From positions 20,284,428-20,348,427 of the forward strand of contig NC_082610.1 of NCBI RefSeq assembly GCF_030936135.1: a DNA stretch of 64,000 nt. Reading direction: 5' to 3'. Position 1 is the stretch's first letter. Each line of letters begins with the position of its first letter. This DNA comes from Gavia stellata (Eukaryota; Chordata; Aves; Gaviiformes; Gaviidae). The position numbers were made by a program, and so were the translations under genes. This document shows, piece by piece, positions 49,058 through 59,738 of the stretch. The notes beneath the pieces are model-generated. The model did not search any database, had not been told where the DNA came from, and saw only the letters and a program-made list of their open reading frames with translations.

Positions 49058-49142
49058 TTATGTGCAGCAACCTTTCCTCCTGCTGACATCTTCCAGCTGC
49101 AGGGCATTCTCCCTCTGCCTGTCTTCTTGTGCTGTCAGCAAC
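49058..49142 (-). CDS. CRACR2B: CRACR2B-like last coding exon, prenylated C-terminus
   Basis: One base completing Arg300, then 27 codons from [12 protein letters not shown] to RRKGCCT and a TAA stop (49060-49058). The basic stretch before a terminal double cysteine is what Rab geranylgeranyl transferase recognises. The phase matches the preceding exon exactly. It is a short exon identified by frame, length and the CC terminus. Confidence 0.88.
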
Positions 49143-52100
49143 CTGGAACAAACAGCACAGATCAAAACCATAACCCGGTTATCGAGATCTTCCTGCCGAG
49201 GCATTTGGCTCTGCCCTTAGCTCCCCATCAGCCAGGGACATTTAGGATTATAAAAACTGACTGGCCCAAAGACCCGGCTTCTCTGGGAGTTGGGCTAGAT
49301 AAACCGCACACAGAAAATAAGCATGGATTTCCAGGGAACAGGGAAAGAAACTGGACACATACAAGAGGGGACAGCACGGCTTAGTCAGAGCCGTGAGTCA
49401 GAGCACCAGACCGGGGCGTGAGCGGTCAGTGCCTCATTCCCAAGCTCCCACATTGATGGCAGAATCCCAGGCTTCACCTGCCTGGGCCATCTCAGGCAGC
49501 AACACGGTAATAAAGCACGCTGAAGGCATGTGCTATGGGAGACGTGATTTACCTAGCAGGTAAGTAAATCATCCCAGTTAATGAACAGCTAAGTCCTGCT
49601 GTGAATTTAACGGAGATGATACAGCAGGAGGCAAAGGGATAAAAGAAAACAAAAGGATATTTTTCTTGCAAGATTTCAAAGACTTTTTTCAAAACTACTT
49701 GCTTTTTTAAAAACTAAAAATCTTAGAGCAAAGTTCTTTCAGCCTTACAAAATGTCTTATCTCCCTTCTTTAAAAATATTGCCACCAAGATATCGCATTC
49801 TGTGTAATGTTTAATAAGAGAAGGAAGAAAAAACCCTTAGAGCTGCATGCAGACTTCAGACTGAGAATGCCAACTTGAAATCTGGGATAGTAGACAAGGT
49901 TTTTGTGATGAAATATTCAAATTAAACTCCCAATCTTTCAACAGCCAGCTCTGCCAGATGAAGCTTTGCATGCGGTAACGTCCAGTCTACACTTGGTATT
50001 CTCCAGGCACAGAAGACAAGGACCTGGAGTTGGGGGGGAGGAGCGTATTGCTCCAGGTCTTTTTTGTGCCATGGCAGAAAGTCAGTCTCTGACAACCCCC
50101 TCTTCTTGCCCACTCCCCAGGAGAGCCCACACCAATCACCTACAGCTTGGGAAACGTCCCAGGGCGACTGTTCCCCTTCACTGACCTGGCCATGTGCAGC
50201 ATGGGCTCCGTGATGTTATAGCCAGTCATCGCGCTGCACTCGTAGAAGACAGCCTTGTATTCCTGCCAGAGAGCACAGCAGGCACCCACGTTGGCTGCCA
50301 GCTCTCCCCCACCATTCACCCACGTCCCTGGGAGCTGGTCCGCCCTCGCCGCCGGCAACTCTGCCGAGAGCAGTTGGGGCCAGGAGGGTGGCTGTTACCG
50401 CCCGCCGGGGCGCACGCCCTGCTCACCAACCCAGGAAAAGGAGGTGCTTTTCCAGCTTTGGGGGTCCAGCAGGGAACACTGGGGGTGTTATTTGGGAAGA
50501 GAAAACATCTGCCCAGGGTACTTGGATTCCCTTACCTTTGTGTGGCGGAGTTCAGAAGATGGGGAACACCTCTGAAACCCTGCCTCCCCCCACCCAGGAG
50601 GCCAAGGTACCAGTGGGCATGCAGACGCAGGGAGTGAGGAAGGAGGCAGGACGATTTTGCAGAGCACGCGTTAGGGGAGTCCTCAAATAGGAAACCAGCC
50701 TTGCATGCTCCCCTCGGAAAGACTGAGCATCACCGTAGGGAGGCCTCAAGCCTCAAGAGAAATACATGAGCATGCCTCAAGGGCCATTGTCTGCCACATG
50801 CTGGCCAGCATCCCTGGTACCAGAGGGATCTCGGTACATATTTGCATTGGAGAAACAGGGAACAGGGGGGAGAGGGAAGGTACCATACTGGGAAATGGCT
50901 CCAAGAAGGGCTTCCTGCCAGCCAGGCTGCCCTGCTCACAGCTGGAGGGAGGCTGCAGAGCACAGAGTCACACCTTCGCCAGCCTTTCCCCCTCCACCTT
51001 GGGCACGTGCCGGGTCTCTCTCTGCGCCGCATCCATTTTATTTCCAAGCAGAAAGACCACAGCTCCATCCTCGATACCTTCCTGCAAAAGAAACAGAGTA
51101 AAGCACCCAAGAGACTCAGCTGAGGGAGGGAAATATCTTGGAGCAGATCCTGTTCCAGCTCATGCAAACAAGACCTTCAGTGGCAGCAGGATCAGGCCCT
51201 TTAGCTCATTAAAGGGCCATTCCTCAAATAGCCCCAGGGATTTCTGGAAGGAAGCTTAAACTATGGGAATGTATTTCAAATGTTTGGTATGTACAGCTGG
51301 GCTGCTGAGAGAGGGGAGACAGGACTGAGTTCCTCTCTGGGAAATAACAAGCCTAAAGAAAAGCAGTTTGCCCCATAGGCTGTTGAGAATTTAAGTTCAG
51401 GCAGAGCTTCTTATTAAGTTCAATAATTTTTGTGTGTACGTGCGGTACTGTTTGTCTGATGTGCTGTCCTAAACTCAACCATCCCTTGCTGAAAATTCAC
51501 TAGCCAAGCAAGCTAAGCAACTTTCAACTCTCGTATAGGGTCTCTGTAGGCACTGTTATTCCTAGGCGATTCCTGGAGCCCATTACCTTTGGTAAAACTC
51601 CCTCTAGTTCTACTGGCTCACTAAAACATCACCAGAGCAAGGAATGCAGAACAAGGCTCCAAGTGATTTCCAAACTTGACTGCCCTGGATGACTTACAGT
51701 ACCTGAACAGCTTCAAAGCAAGATAAATACTAAGATGGGGAAAGGAAAAGTAGTAAGATTATTAAAAGTTACAGATTGTGGGTGCTTTGATTTTCTGTGT
51801 GCTCAGTTTAACCTTCCTGAACGGAGCCTGATTTTCAGAGGCTGGTCAGTTTTGAAAATCTTAACCTTTGATCTTTTAGAGTCCAAAGAAATAGCAAAGT
51901 GGTTTTGTTTTTTGGGTTTTTTTCCCCTGTGGATGTTAATAATATTAGAAACCTCCAACTGTGCTTATTAATTTCACTTAGACGTTGGTTTTTGAGACTC
52001 AGCACAATCAAAACAAAACAGCCCTTGACAATTTCCCTTCAGCTCCAAGTCATCCTCACACAACTTATTTAAATTATGCAGACAGGTATTTTTGTCTCCC

Positions 52101-55100
52101 CTAGCAGATACAAGCCACAAATGAATGCTTTTATTGAGAGTTTGGGGGCAGACTACAGTATTAACACACAGTCAACAAATGAAAAAGAAAAGAAAAAAAA
52201 AAAAATCAACTGTTAAAGTTGAAGCAAATGAGAAAAAAAAAAAAAAAGCTATTACTAATATTTCAGTCTCATCTAGAAATCTCCAAGCAGAGTCAGGATG
52301 TGATCATGCGAAGCGCTGTCCGTACATGCTGCCGGTCTGAGCCTAAACGCACCAGGGCTGCCTCCCTTCCCTGTGCGTAGGTGTGACGTGAGCACGTTTA
52401 GGATGCGTTGCCAATGCACATGGGCTGCTTACAAACACACACTGCTGTTTTGGCAGCTCCCACCACCTTCTGCCATAGAAACAGCCCTCCCTCATTTAAC
52501 GGGCTACCACTAGCCTTGGTATCTTCAACAAGAAGCCCCTGGTCCCAAACTGACTACCACAGGCAGTACCCATAGCATCTGCTTTGATAATTCATCTTCC
52601 CATGGTCGATAGGACCTCTTGGGCATCGGAGAACAGCGCTCCCAAACAGAGTGTTGGAGCTGGTCTGGAGCAAGGCAGCGGCAACACCACCAGCGTTAGA
52701 GACCCGAGGCCCTGCTCTCACCTGGACACTGCTCATCCAGTTCCGCACCGCCGTGAAGGAGCACTCGGCCGTGATATCGTACATCACCAGAATCCCATCC
52801 GCCTTCCGGAAATACTGCTTGGTAATGCTCCGAAACCTGAGCCCAAACGAAACCAAAGGCACTCTCAGAACCACGGCTGTGTAATGACGAGAAACAGAAC
52901 GGGGTTATCTGTCTTTTAGCGCAGGCTCTCTGCAAAGCCTGGCAGCCCCTGTGCGTGACGTGTGTCCCCTGGGGCTGGAGCGTACAGACTGGTGACAGAC
53001 AGGTCAGATCCTTGCACCTTTGAGGCAGGCCAGGCAGCTATGGGTAAGTAGGAGTCCTTCCAAATGCGTGGTGCTGAGAAAGCAGGAAGGAAGACCTTAG
53101 CAGGTCAGGTGGAAAGAAACAGAAGACTCTGTTTAGGTGGGAAAGGAAAAAGTAATTGCCTATAGAAAGGGAAATGGATGGAAAAAACATGGTTTTTCTC
53201 TAGAGTCTGGAAGAATCGGCAGACTAAGCTGTACCACAGTATAAACTAGGCATGCATGTCTGCCCCAGTCCTGCCAAAACAGCAATTAAGATTTCAGCAT
53301 CAACACAGTCTGTTTCCAGTTTTGAAGCTATAAAGCAATGCCATCCTACATAAAATCAGCAGTTAGACACAATTTCCAGGAGAAACTCCCACCAGACATC
53401 TACTTTGTCCTGTGGGTACCAGATAGAACAACAGACTTGTATTTTGGGAATAAATTCCAACAACCAAAAAAAACCAACCCCAAACCCAAAAAACACAACC
53501 ATAAAATCTGTAAGCAGTTTGTGACAGGGCCACGATATAACCACATCGATTGCAAACTGATGGAATTAAACGCAACACAAGTACCGAGTTCTCACTGGAG
53601 AGCTGTGTATTTCAGCCCTGCACAGGATAACAAGCTCTCCTAGTCTATTGAGAGCCAAGTAAACCTACAGCAAGTAGTGACCCTCCTGAACTCTTCAGAT
53701 GATTGCCTGAAGCCTGTTCTTTCTCACTACAATAAGGGCATGACATTCTGGCGATTACCCCACTGAGAAAGCACAGACTCTGTCTTTGGCAGTCAAGGTA
53801 CACCTCTGGAACTACAAGACAGGCTAGATGCTCCAGAAGAAACATCAAATGTAGCGTGCACCGGTCTCAGAGAGGTCTCCAAGGAGTTCTTGCATGCTCC
53901 AAGGGGTTCCTCTATCTCTTCCATAGCATATTCATGGTTGGACACTTCCAGTTAGAAGTAATTAATATTTCTCTAGAAGTAAGAAAAGCTTTTGCTTCTT
54001 CCCAGGTCTCCAGTATCAGCATTGAGCCAAGTTCTCTCTTGCAAGTACATGTCTAAGACCTGCTAATGCTGCAGGGGCCTACCCTAAAGGTCCTTCTGCA
54101 GAAACAAAATCTTGAAATTTGGCCTCCGATGCAATCTGGCCTCAGTAAAATGTCACACTTCATGTCACACAGAATCACAGAATCACTAAGGTTGGAAAAG
54201 ACCTGTAAGATCATCAAGTCCAACCGTCAACCCAACCCCACCATGCCCACTCAACCATGTCCCACAGTGCCACGTCCACACGTTCCTTGAATACCTCCAG
54301 GGATGGTGACCCCACCACCTCCCTGGGCAGCCTCTTCCAGTGTCTCACCACTCTCTCAGGAAAGAAATTTCTCCTAATATCCAGCCTGAACCTCCCCTGG
54401 CGCAACTTGAGGCCATTTCCTCTTGTCCTATCACTCGTCACTTGGGAGAAGAGACCAACACCCACCTCCCCACAACCCCCTTTCAGGGAGTTGTAGAGAG
54501 CGATGAGGTCTCCCCTCAGCCTCCTCTTCTCCAGACTGAACAACCCCAGCTCCCTCAGCCGCTCCTCATCAGACTTGTGCTCCAGACCCCTCACCAGCTT
54601 CGTCGCCCTTCTCTGGACACGCTCCAGCACCTCAATGTCCTTCTTGGAGTGAGGGGCCCAGCTTCTGCACTGAAATAACCAAAGGAGTCCTCTCAAAAAT
54701 CATTATTTCTTCAGCATGAAGCTTGATTTTGGAAGGAATAGTTTGCTTTTCAGTAGATACTCCTACTTAATACATTCCCACCCAGGTCTGCATGGTCTCG
54801 CTGACTGAGGTAGACAGCATCATTACTCTTGGCACAGCTCAGGGTTATAATATTCCCATGACCTCAGCTGCCTCCTGAAGGCCTGCCCCCATAACGTATT
54901 TAGCCCAAAATACCCAGTACTTATTTTTGCCAGGCTCTTGAGGTTAACAGCCCCCTTGAAATAGCTTTTCCATCTTCAGCTTCAAAGTGCATCCTAAATA
55001 AAGTCTAATTTACATGAAGGTAGTGGTGGGCTTACATCTCTAGTAGCAGATGAGGGTCAAATGTGTCCTCTACTACTCTGATCCTCACCAACAGTGCTGG

Positions 55101-58100
55101 TACCATCTAGTGATACCCCAAGCTTTTGAAACTAGAGGCCTTCAAATGGGGAACCTGTATTCACGGTCGCAAAAAGCTACGCTGCCCTTCTACCAAAGAT
55201 TATCACTTCCACGAGTCTATCAGCAGAAGGGACAGTGGAAGGGGCCGATAACCTCACTGACAGAGTCCAGCAGGGTAATTCAAATCTCCTTCCCCACAAG
55301 GTCAAACTAATTCAGCCGGCTTTGCCTGAATCAGATCCGGAAAGGTTCACACACTCCTTTCCACCCTCTGAACAGTAGCGCAACTGAATCTGAGAAGAGG
55401 ATGTCTCCCCAGAGCCTTCATTTCTACCCTAATCTGCAGCCCTGTCCTGCAGTTTTTCCCAGAAGCAGGCTGATGCAGGAGAGCTTTGAGGGCTAGAGGA
55501 CCTTCGAACCCCACGCCGTGCAGTGATTTATGGATAGACTACCTGAAGCCACAAGCGTGCGGGTCAGACATATGGAAAACTACTTTTCCGTCAGTCCTCA
55601 GAGCGATCTCCCCGGGCTCCGCTTCGCAGCCACAGCTTCTAGAAATCTCCGAAACAGACCTATGCTGCAGGTTCAGCACTGGAATAGCTGCTGCGACCTC
55701 TCTGGTCCTTCTGAAGCTAACAGTTTTCCCAGAGACAGAAACCAGGGGCATGCACTCTTCCCCTTTCCTCCTGTTTCCTCCACTGAGCGTGGCAGTAGGG
55801 CATCCTCACAGAAATTGCTTACCTTTCTTGTCCAGCTGTATCCCACAGCTGTAAGGCAACCTGGGTGTTATCCACCATCAGACTCTTCACCTGGTAATCG
55901 ATACCTGTCAGGAAGGTAACAATGATCATAAGAGAGGATGGGGAGAGAGCAGCTTGCCATCGCAAGGCCAATGGCCAAGATCAACGCTATTTCGTTCAGG
56001 GAAATTGCAAGACTGATTCAAAATTGGGAGAGGGACCACCTTTATCTTTAGTTGGGCTAAAATACGGGCAAAAAGCATGTGCCCAGGCTGACTTTCCCAC
56101 CCTTCTTAGCCAAGATGAGTCAGGAACCCTGTTACTTACCAATAGTTGCATTGAGCTCAGCCAAGAACCTGTCATAGCAGAAGCGGTGGATGAAGGAACT
56201 CTTCCCAACGCCAGAGTTCCCTACAAACACCACTTTAAAGATGCGGTCTGGGAAACAGCTGGCTGGTTCCAGTGCCTGGAGCTACAACAGAAGAAAGGGA
56301 TGCAGTTTTGAAAAGCCCAGCTACAGCCTGCGCTTTGATTTAGGTTTATAGTGCAGGGGTTCAATGCCTACGGAGCTGGAGTTAGATGGGAAGACAGTCA
56401 GAAACCCTCAAGTCCCTGGTAGCAGGTGTTTGAGGAAGAACCCCAAGACATTAGACTCACCCTGGTTTCGGTGCCAACAGGCTGTCCTCTAGGAGGCAAT
56501 GGAGCATGGTCTAATCCATCTGCATTTTTTCTACAATCAGCATCACCCTTCCAAGTCATCTTCAACCACTCAGCATCTGCTGCCAATGGCAATCTCTCCT
56601 TGTCTCTGCTCTTCTCTTCGAAGTTTGTGCTGCCTCCTTCTCCTGTCTTCAGCCACGTCCCATTGCCTGGGAAGTATTTACAGTTCTTTCTGTTGGGTTC
56701 TTCCACTGCCACATCCATCGGGAAGGTGAAGGGAAGGTCCGCAGAGGCCAGTTGTCTGTATTAAAGCCCACAGGCACCACAAATAGGGTGGGGGGAAGAG
56801 GAGGAGGTTGCAAATTCCCAAAACAACCAACACGATCCAATTAGTGGATATGCAATGCTTGCAGGAACTCCACTTCATACATACGCTCCCCATAATCCCT
56901 GTGACTAAGGCATCAGTGGCACCCCTAGGGAAAGGGAGACAGCTCACCTGAGCTGTGCCGTACTTGTATGTGCCGACATATATTTCATTAATTTTAATAA
57001 AAATTCCCACCTTCTGGGTTTTTCAAGGATTCTTTGCCTCCTACTTCCCCCCATACTGAAAAATGAGGCAAAGCATACAAAGGTGGCAACAGGAAAAACA
57101 TTTTTTTTCTTTTTTAAAAAAAAGCAACACCCGCCCACCCCCATTTTTATTACTCAACACAACACAAAAAGAAGCGACAAAGGTTTTGAGGTTAGTGAAA
57201 AGGGGTTTGTAGGCGGTAGGGTTGGCTGATGGTCCTCGGAGGCCGCACGCGGCATGCACGCATGTTGCCGCCCTGTGCTGAAGACACACAGCCGCGCTCC
57301 GGGAAAGCAGCCCATCACCTCCGAACACTGCTCCAGCATAGTCTTGCTGAGTTCAGGCAGCAGCAACCTGCCACAGGTCTGCAAATTGCAGTCAGCGTGC
57401 CCACACCAGGGTCATTTTGCCTGGGGTTGGCTCTGCTCAGGCCTGGATCCACGCCTGGCCCGAGGTAAGGGAGCCTGGACCCGAGAGGTGTTTGTTTTAC
57501 AAAGCTTCCAACCAGCCACGCTGCGTTCGCAATGGCAAGAAGACCCCAGGACCCGTGCCCGAGCTGCGGTAGTGGGGAATAGGTGTTGCACTGACTGTGC
57601 CTACGTAAGAGCAGGCTGATGGGCTTTGTTCACTGGGGGTAGAGCTGACATGGTAAGTGGAGGAACAGTCTTCGAAAGAACAGCTAGAATAACCAATTTA
57701 AACTACTGGAATCATTGCTGAGGAGCAAAGCAGCATCTTAGCTCTGCCTTGGCTTTCCACGGTTAAAGAACTAGATGAAGGGAGTGAGAAGGCTTAGAAC
57801 TCAAAGGATTTTAACCACCACAGATATCTCCATTCCCTTCATTGGCCACCAGATTGCATTTGGAAGCAAATTAGAGAGACCAGAGGCTTACTACGGTCAA
57901 TCTCTCCAGAAGCAGCACATCCCACCTCTCTCTGCAAGATTTTTCTCTTGCTCCTAGTGCAGGAATCAAGGCAACAACTCTCCTCTCCCAATCCTGTGTG
58001 TACACCTCACCAGGGCTGCAAAATTCACCTGCTGCCATGCCTACACTTATTCCCATGAAAGGGAGTTCCCGTTCCTGGTTGTCCTCCCTGCACCTGCCCC

Positions 58101-59738
58101 AAACGCCAGCCCAGAGCCAGGCCAGCTGGAACCTCTCCCCATGGAAAACAGACATATCCTCCCAGGCTCAGGCTCAGGGGAACAGCCCCCATCTCCCAGG
58201 GCTGGCAGGAGTAGCAGCAATGAGGGGCTGAAACTCAAAAGCCTCTTCGGGGTGGGGGGGAAAGGGACAGACACAAAGCTTTCTAAACAGCGACTCCAGA
58301 TCTAATGGATTTTATTCATGTTTCTCAAGCAATGTGGTGTGACACAGCACTGGGATGGACACAGGACCAACAAATACTTCTCCCCTTCTCACATCACCCT
58401 CACTGCCGGACCTCTTCCCCTGTTAAGCCTTTCCGGTGGGTTTATGCCAGCAGCAGCTAGCAGGATCTTTGCAAAAAAATAGCTGGGGAGGAGGATGGGA
58501 GAATTTGGGTGTCTGATCCCATGGCTAGCATGTCTGCCAGTCATGCAGCCGTGAAAGAGCTCTGCCTCAGACCTGTCCAAGCAACCTCCCAGCCTGGGCT
58601 CAAGAATCAGCCCTGCTTCACAGTTCACCTGGTTTTCCATCAGTCCGTGAGCCCAGGAGCCTGAAGCTCAATTCTTAAATGCCACTAGCAGAATTACAAA
58701 CACTAAGGGTGAGCTGAAGCTGGAAGAAACTCTGAGCCTAGACCTATGTCTCTGGTTGGCACCAGGAGAAACTGGGAAGCGGTAGAACCTTCTGGAGAGC
58801 CCTGGTAGGAAACAGGGAAGCATGCCACCTTTAAAACCTGTTTGGGGCCAGCAGTTGCAGGGGAGATCCAGCTCCAAGCCGGGTCAAGGCTCTCGGAGGA
58901 ACCAGGCTTTTGGGCAATACCAGCGTGCTGGTCACACAACTAGTTCGCAAGGGCTGATGCTCAATGCCAGCACAGCTCAGGCAAGTAGTATGTGGGTATT
59001 GAAGCCACTGTACAGTCTACGTGTAGAGTGGCGGGGGGGGGGGGGGGGGGGGGAGAAAAAAAAAAAGGCCTTGGCCACACAGATGTGTTTTCCTGGCTGA
59101 AGGGGAGGCCTGGTGTGCCAGGTGAGCATCTGCATAGGTGTGGAGGGAGATGGGCAGGATGAACCCACCTGGAGCTGGGCCTTTTCCCTGGGGCTTTCAG
59201 CTGCCAGAGAGAGCCTTGTGCAACTCCTGCCCTCTCCCGTGCCCCAGGGATATGGGCTCTGGCATGAGGCGCCAGTGGACAGGATTTCTGCCCGAGGAGG
59301 AATTGGCACACCTGGGAGATGATCCAGTCGTTTTAATGGAGCTGCCTGGCTCGGTCAGAGGCAGCCTTCGTGACTCCCATAGCTTCTGATGGCATTTAGG
59401 TTTGCTCCCCCGTTGCTCCATGTAGAAGCAGCCGGGAGGGGGGTGGAAATTAGCTAACAGCATCCTCAGCTTCACACTCAGCCAACACAACCTGATGCCA
59501 ATAGGCAGCGAGAGCCTCAGTCAAGCTGCACCTCCCCACATGCCCAAAACCAGCCAGCACCGAGCGGGGAGAACTAGACACAGGACACAGCTCGACTGGC
59601 AACGTACTCCAGCGGGCACAGACCGACACCACGAACACAACACAGATGCCCATCTAACCGTTTGACCGGCTTGTCGTCCAGCAGGTAACTGCCTAGCACT
59701 GACCCTTTCTTCAACAGGGGTTTTTTGCTCTGAGGTGC
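49058..59738 (-). CDS. CRACR2B: CRACR2B-like gene, 3' eight coding exons with Rab GTPase domain (5' part outside or unrecognised)
   Basis: Exons 59738-59659, 56755-56461, 56281-56140, 55904-55823, 52836-52722, 51081-50974, 50262-50186 and 49142-49058 join without frame break to 327 residues. Residues 1-130 are a polar, probably disordered linker. From about 137 a Rab fold follows: P-loop GNSGVGKSS (146-154), switch I Thr171, WDTAGQE (193-199), NKMD (252-255), ECSA (282-285), and a C-terminal GCCT whose two cysteines fit geranylgeranylation. The best family match is the Rab half of CRACR2A/Rab46, a calcium-release-activated channel regulator with EF-hands and a coiled coil. Position immediately upstream of CD151 in the same orientation indicates its paralogue CRACR2B. 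EF-hands and coiled coil are not found in the window and should lie beyond 64,000. RASEF and RAB44 are alternatives on sequence alone, but synteny disfavours them. Confidence 0.82.
50186..50262 (-). CDS. CRACR2B: CRACR2B-like exon with Rab ECSA motif
   Basis: Twenty-five codons plus two bases, [16 protein letters not shown] through EPMLHMA and a split Arg. ECSA is the G5 motif. The acceptor is CTGGCAG and the donor is CAG|GTCAGT. Confidence 0.93.
50974..51081 (-). CDS. CRACR2B: CRACR2B-like exon with Rab NKxD motif
   Basis: Thirty-six codons, phase 0 on both sides, from [17 protein letters not shown] to GERLAK. NKMD is the guanine-specificity motif G4. The acceptor is TTTTGCAG and the donor is AAG|GTGTGA. 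Confidence 0.92.
52188..52248. repeat. A-rich low-complexity region
   Basis: Two A-runs of 12 or more bases separated by a short unique stretch, in a CRACR2B intron. Confidence 0.85.
52722..52836 (-). CDS. CRACR2B: CRACR2B-like exon, Rab core after switch II
   Basis: Thirty-eight codons after the split Arg, starting [20 protein letters not shown] and ending RNWMSSVQ. The pattern of an aromatic after R, YFR.ADG and MYD.T is the Rab-specific block that separates Rabs from Ras and Rho. The acceptor is CTCAG and the donor is CAG|GTGAGA. Confidence 0.93.
52837..55822 (-). other. CRACR2B: CRACR2B intron
   Basis: Three-kilobase intron splitting the Arg codon after WDTAGQE. It contains one sense-oriented CR1 and an A/C-rich stretch at 53,460-53,500. 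Confidence 0.85.
54168..54660 (-). mobile_element. CR1 LINE, 5'-truncated, in CRACR2B intron
   Basis: The 3' end is cacagaatcacagaatcact at 54168, and the body ends abruptly after gaggggccca at 54660. A 160-codon frame runs through most of it. It sits in sense orientation in the intron between the WDTAGQE exon and the next Rab exon. Confidence 0.93.
55823..55904 (-). CDS. CRACR2B: CRACR2B-like exon with Rab switch II (WDTAGQE)
   Basis: Split Gly, then [20 protein letters not shown] and DTAGQE, then split Arg. WDTAGQE is the G3 motif with the catalytic Gln retained, so GTP hydrolysis should be intact. The acceptor is CTGACAG and the donor is AAAG|GTAAGC. Confidence 0.93.
56140..56281 (-). CDS. 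CRACR2B: CRACR2B-like exon with Rab P-loop and switch I
   Basis: Forty-seven codons plus one base. It reads [20 protein letters not shown], then [10 protein letters not shown] and ends at ELNATI. The P-loop GxxxxGKS binds the nucleotide phosphates, and the Thr in NATIG coordinates Mg in switch I. The acceptor is TTGTAG and the donor is GTAAGT. Confidence 0.92.
56461..56755 (-). CDS. CRACR2B: CRACR2B-like long linker exon
   Basis: One base plus 98 codons, in frame with the P-loop exon. The peptide is charged and low in hydrophobic residues (for example [20 protein letters not shown] and [11 protein letters not shown]), consistent with an unstructured spacer before the Rab domain. The acceptor is TAATACAG and the donor is AGG|GTGAGT. 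Confidence 0.75.
56756..59658 (-). other. CRACR2B: CRACR2B intron
   Basis: Intron between the two linker exons. It contains the G21 tract and a T-run/A-run palindrome near 57,110. No exon recognised inside. Confidence 0.7.
59033..59066. repeat. G21-A-G-A11 homopolymer tract
   Basis: Twenty-one consecutive G on the plus strand, then AG and eleven A. It lies in a CRACR2B intron about 0.6 kb downstream of the linker exon; the transcribed RNA would carry the C-run. Confidence 0.9.
59659..59738 (-). CDS. CRACR2B: CRACR2B-like linker exon
   Basis: Twenty-six codons plus two bases, beginning [16 protein letters not shown] and ending DDKPVK. The acceptor is strong (pyrimidine tract, CTTCCAG). The donor CG|GTTAGA is weak, but the phase (two bases) fits exactly the one-base start of the next exon and no better GT keeps the frame. 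The basic, serine-containing sequence looks like the linker that precedes the GTPase. Confidence 0.65.

Noticed and set aside
50194-51259. Long plus-strand frames (147 and 184 codons) over the Rab exons
   Set aside because: They are antisense shadows of real CRACR2B exons 50974-51081 and 50186-50262.
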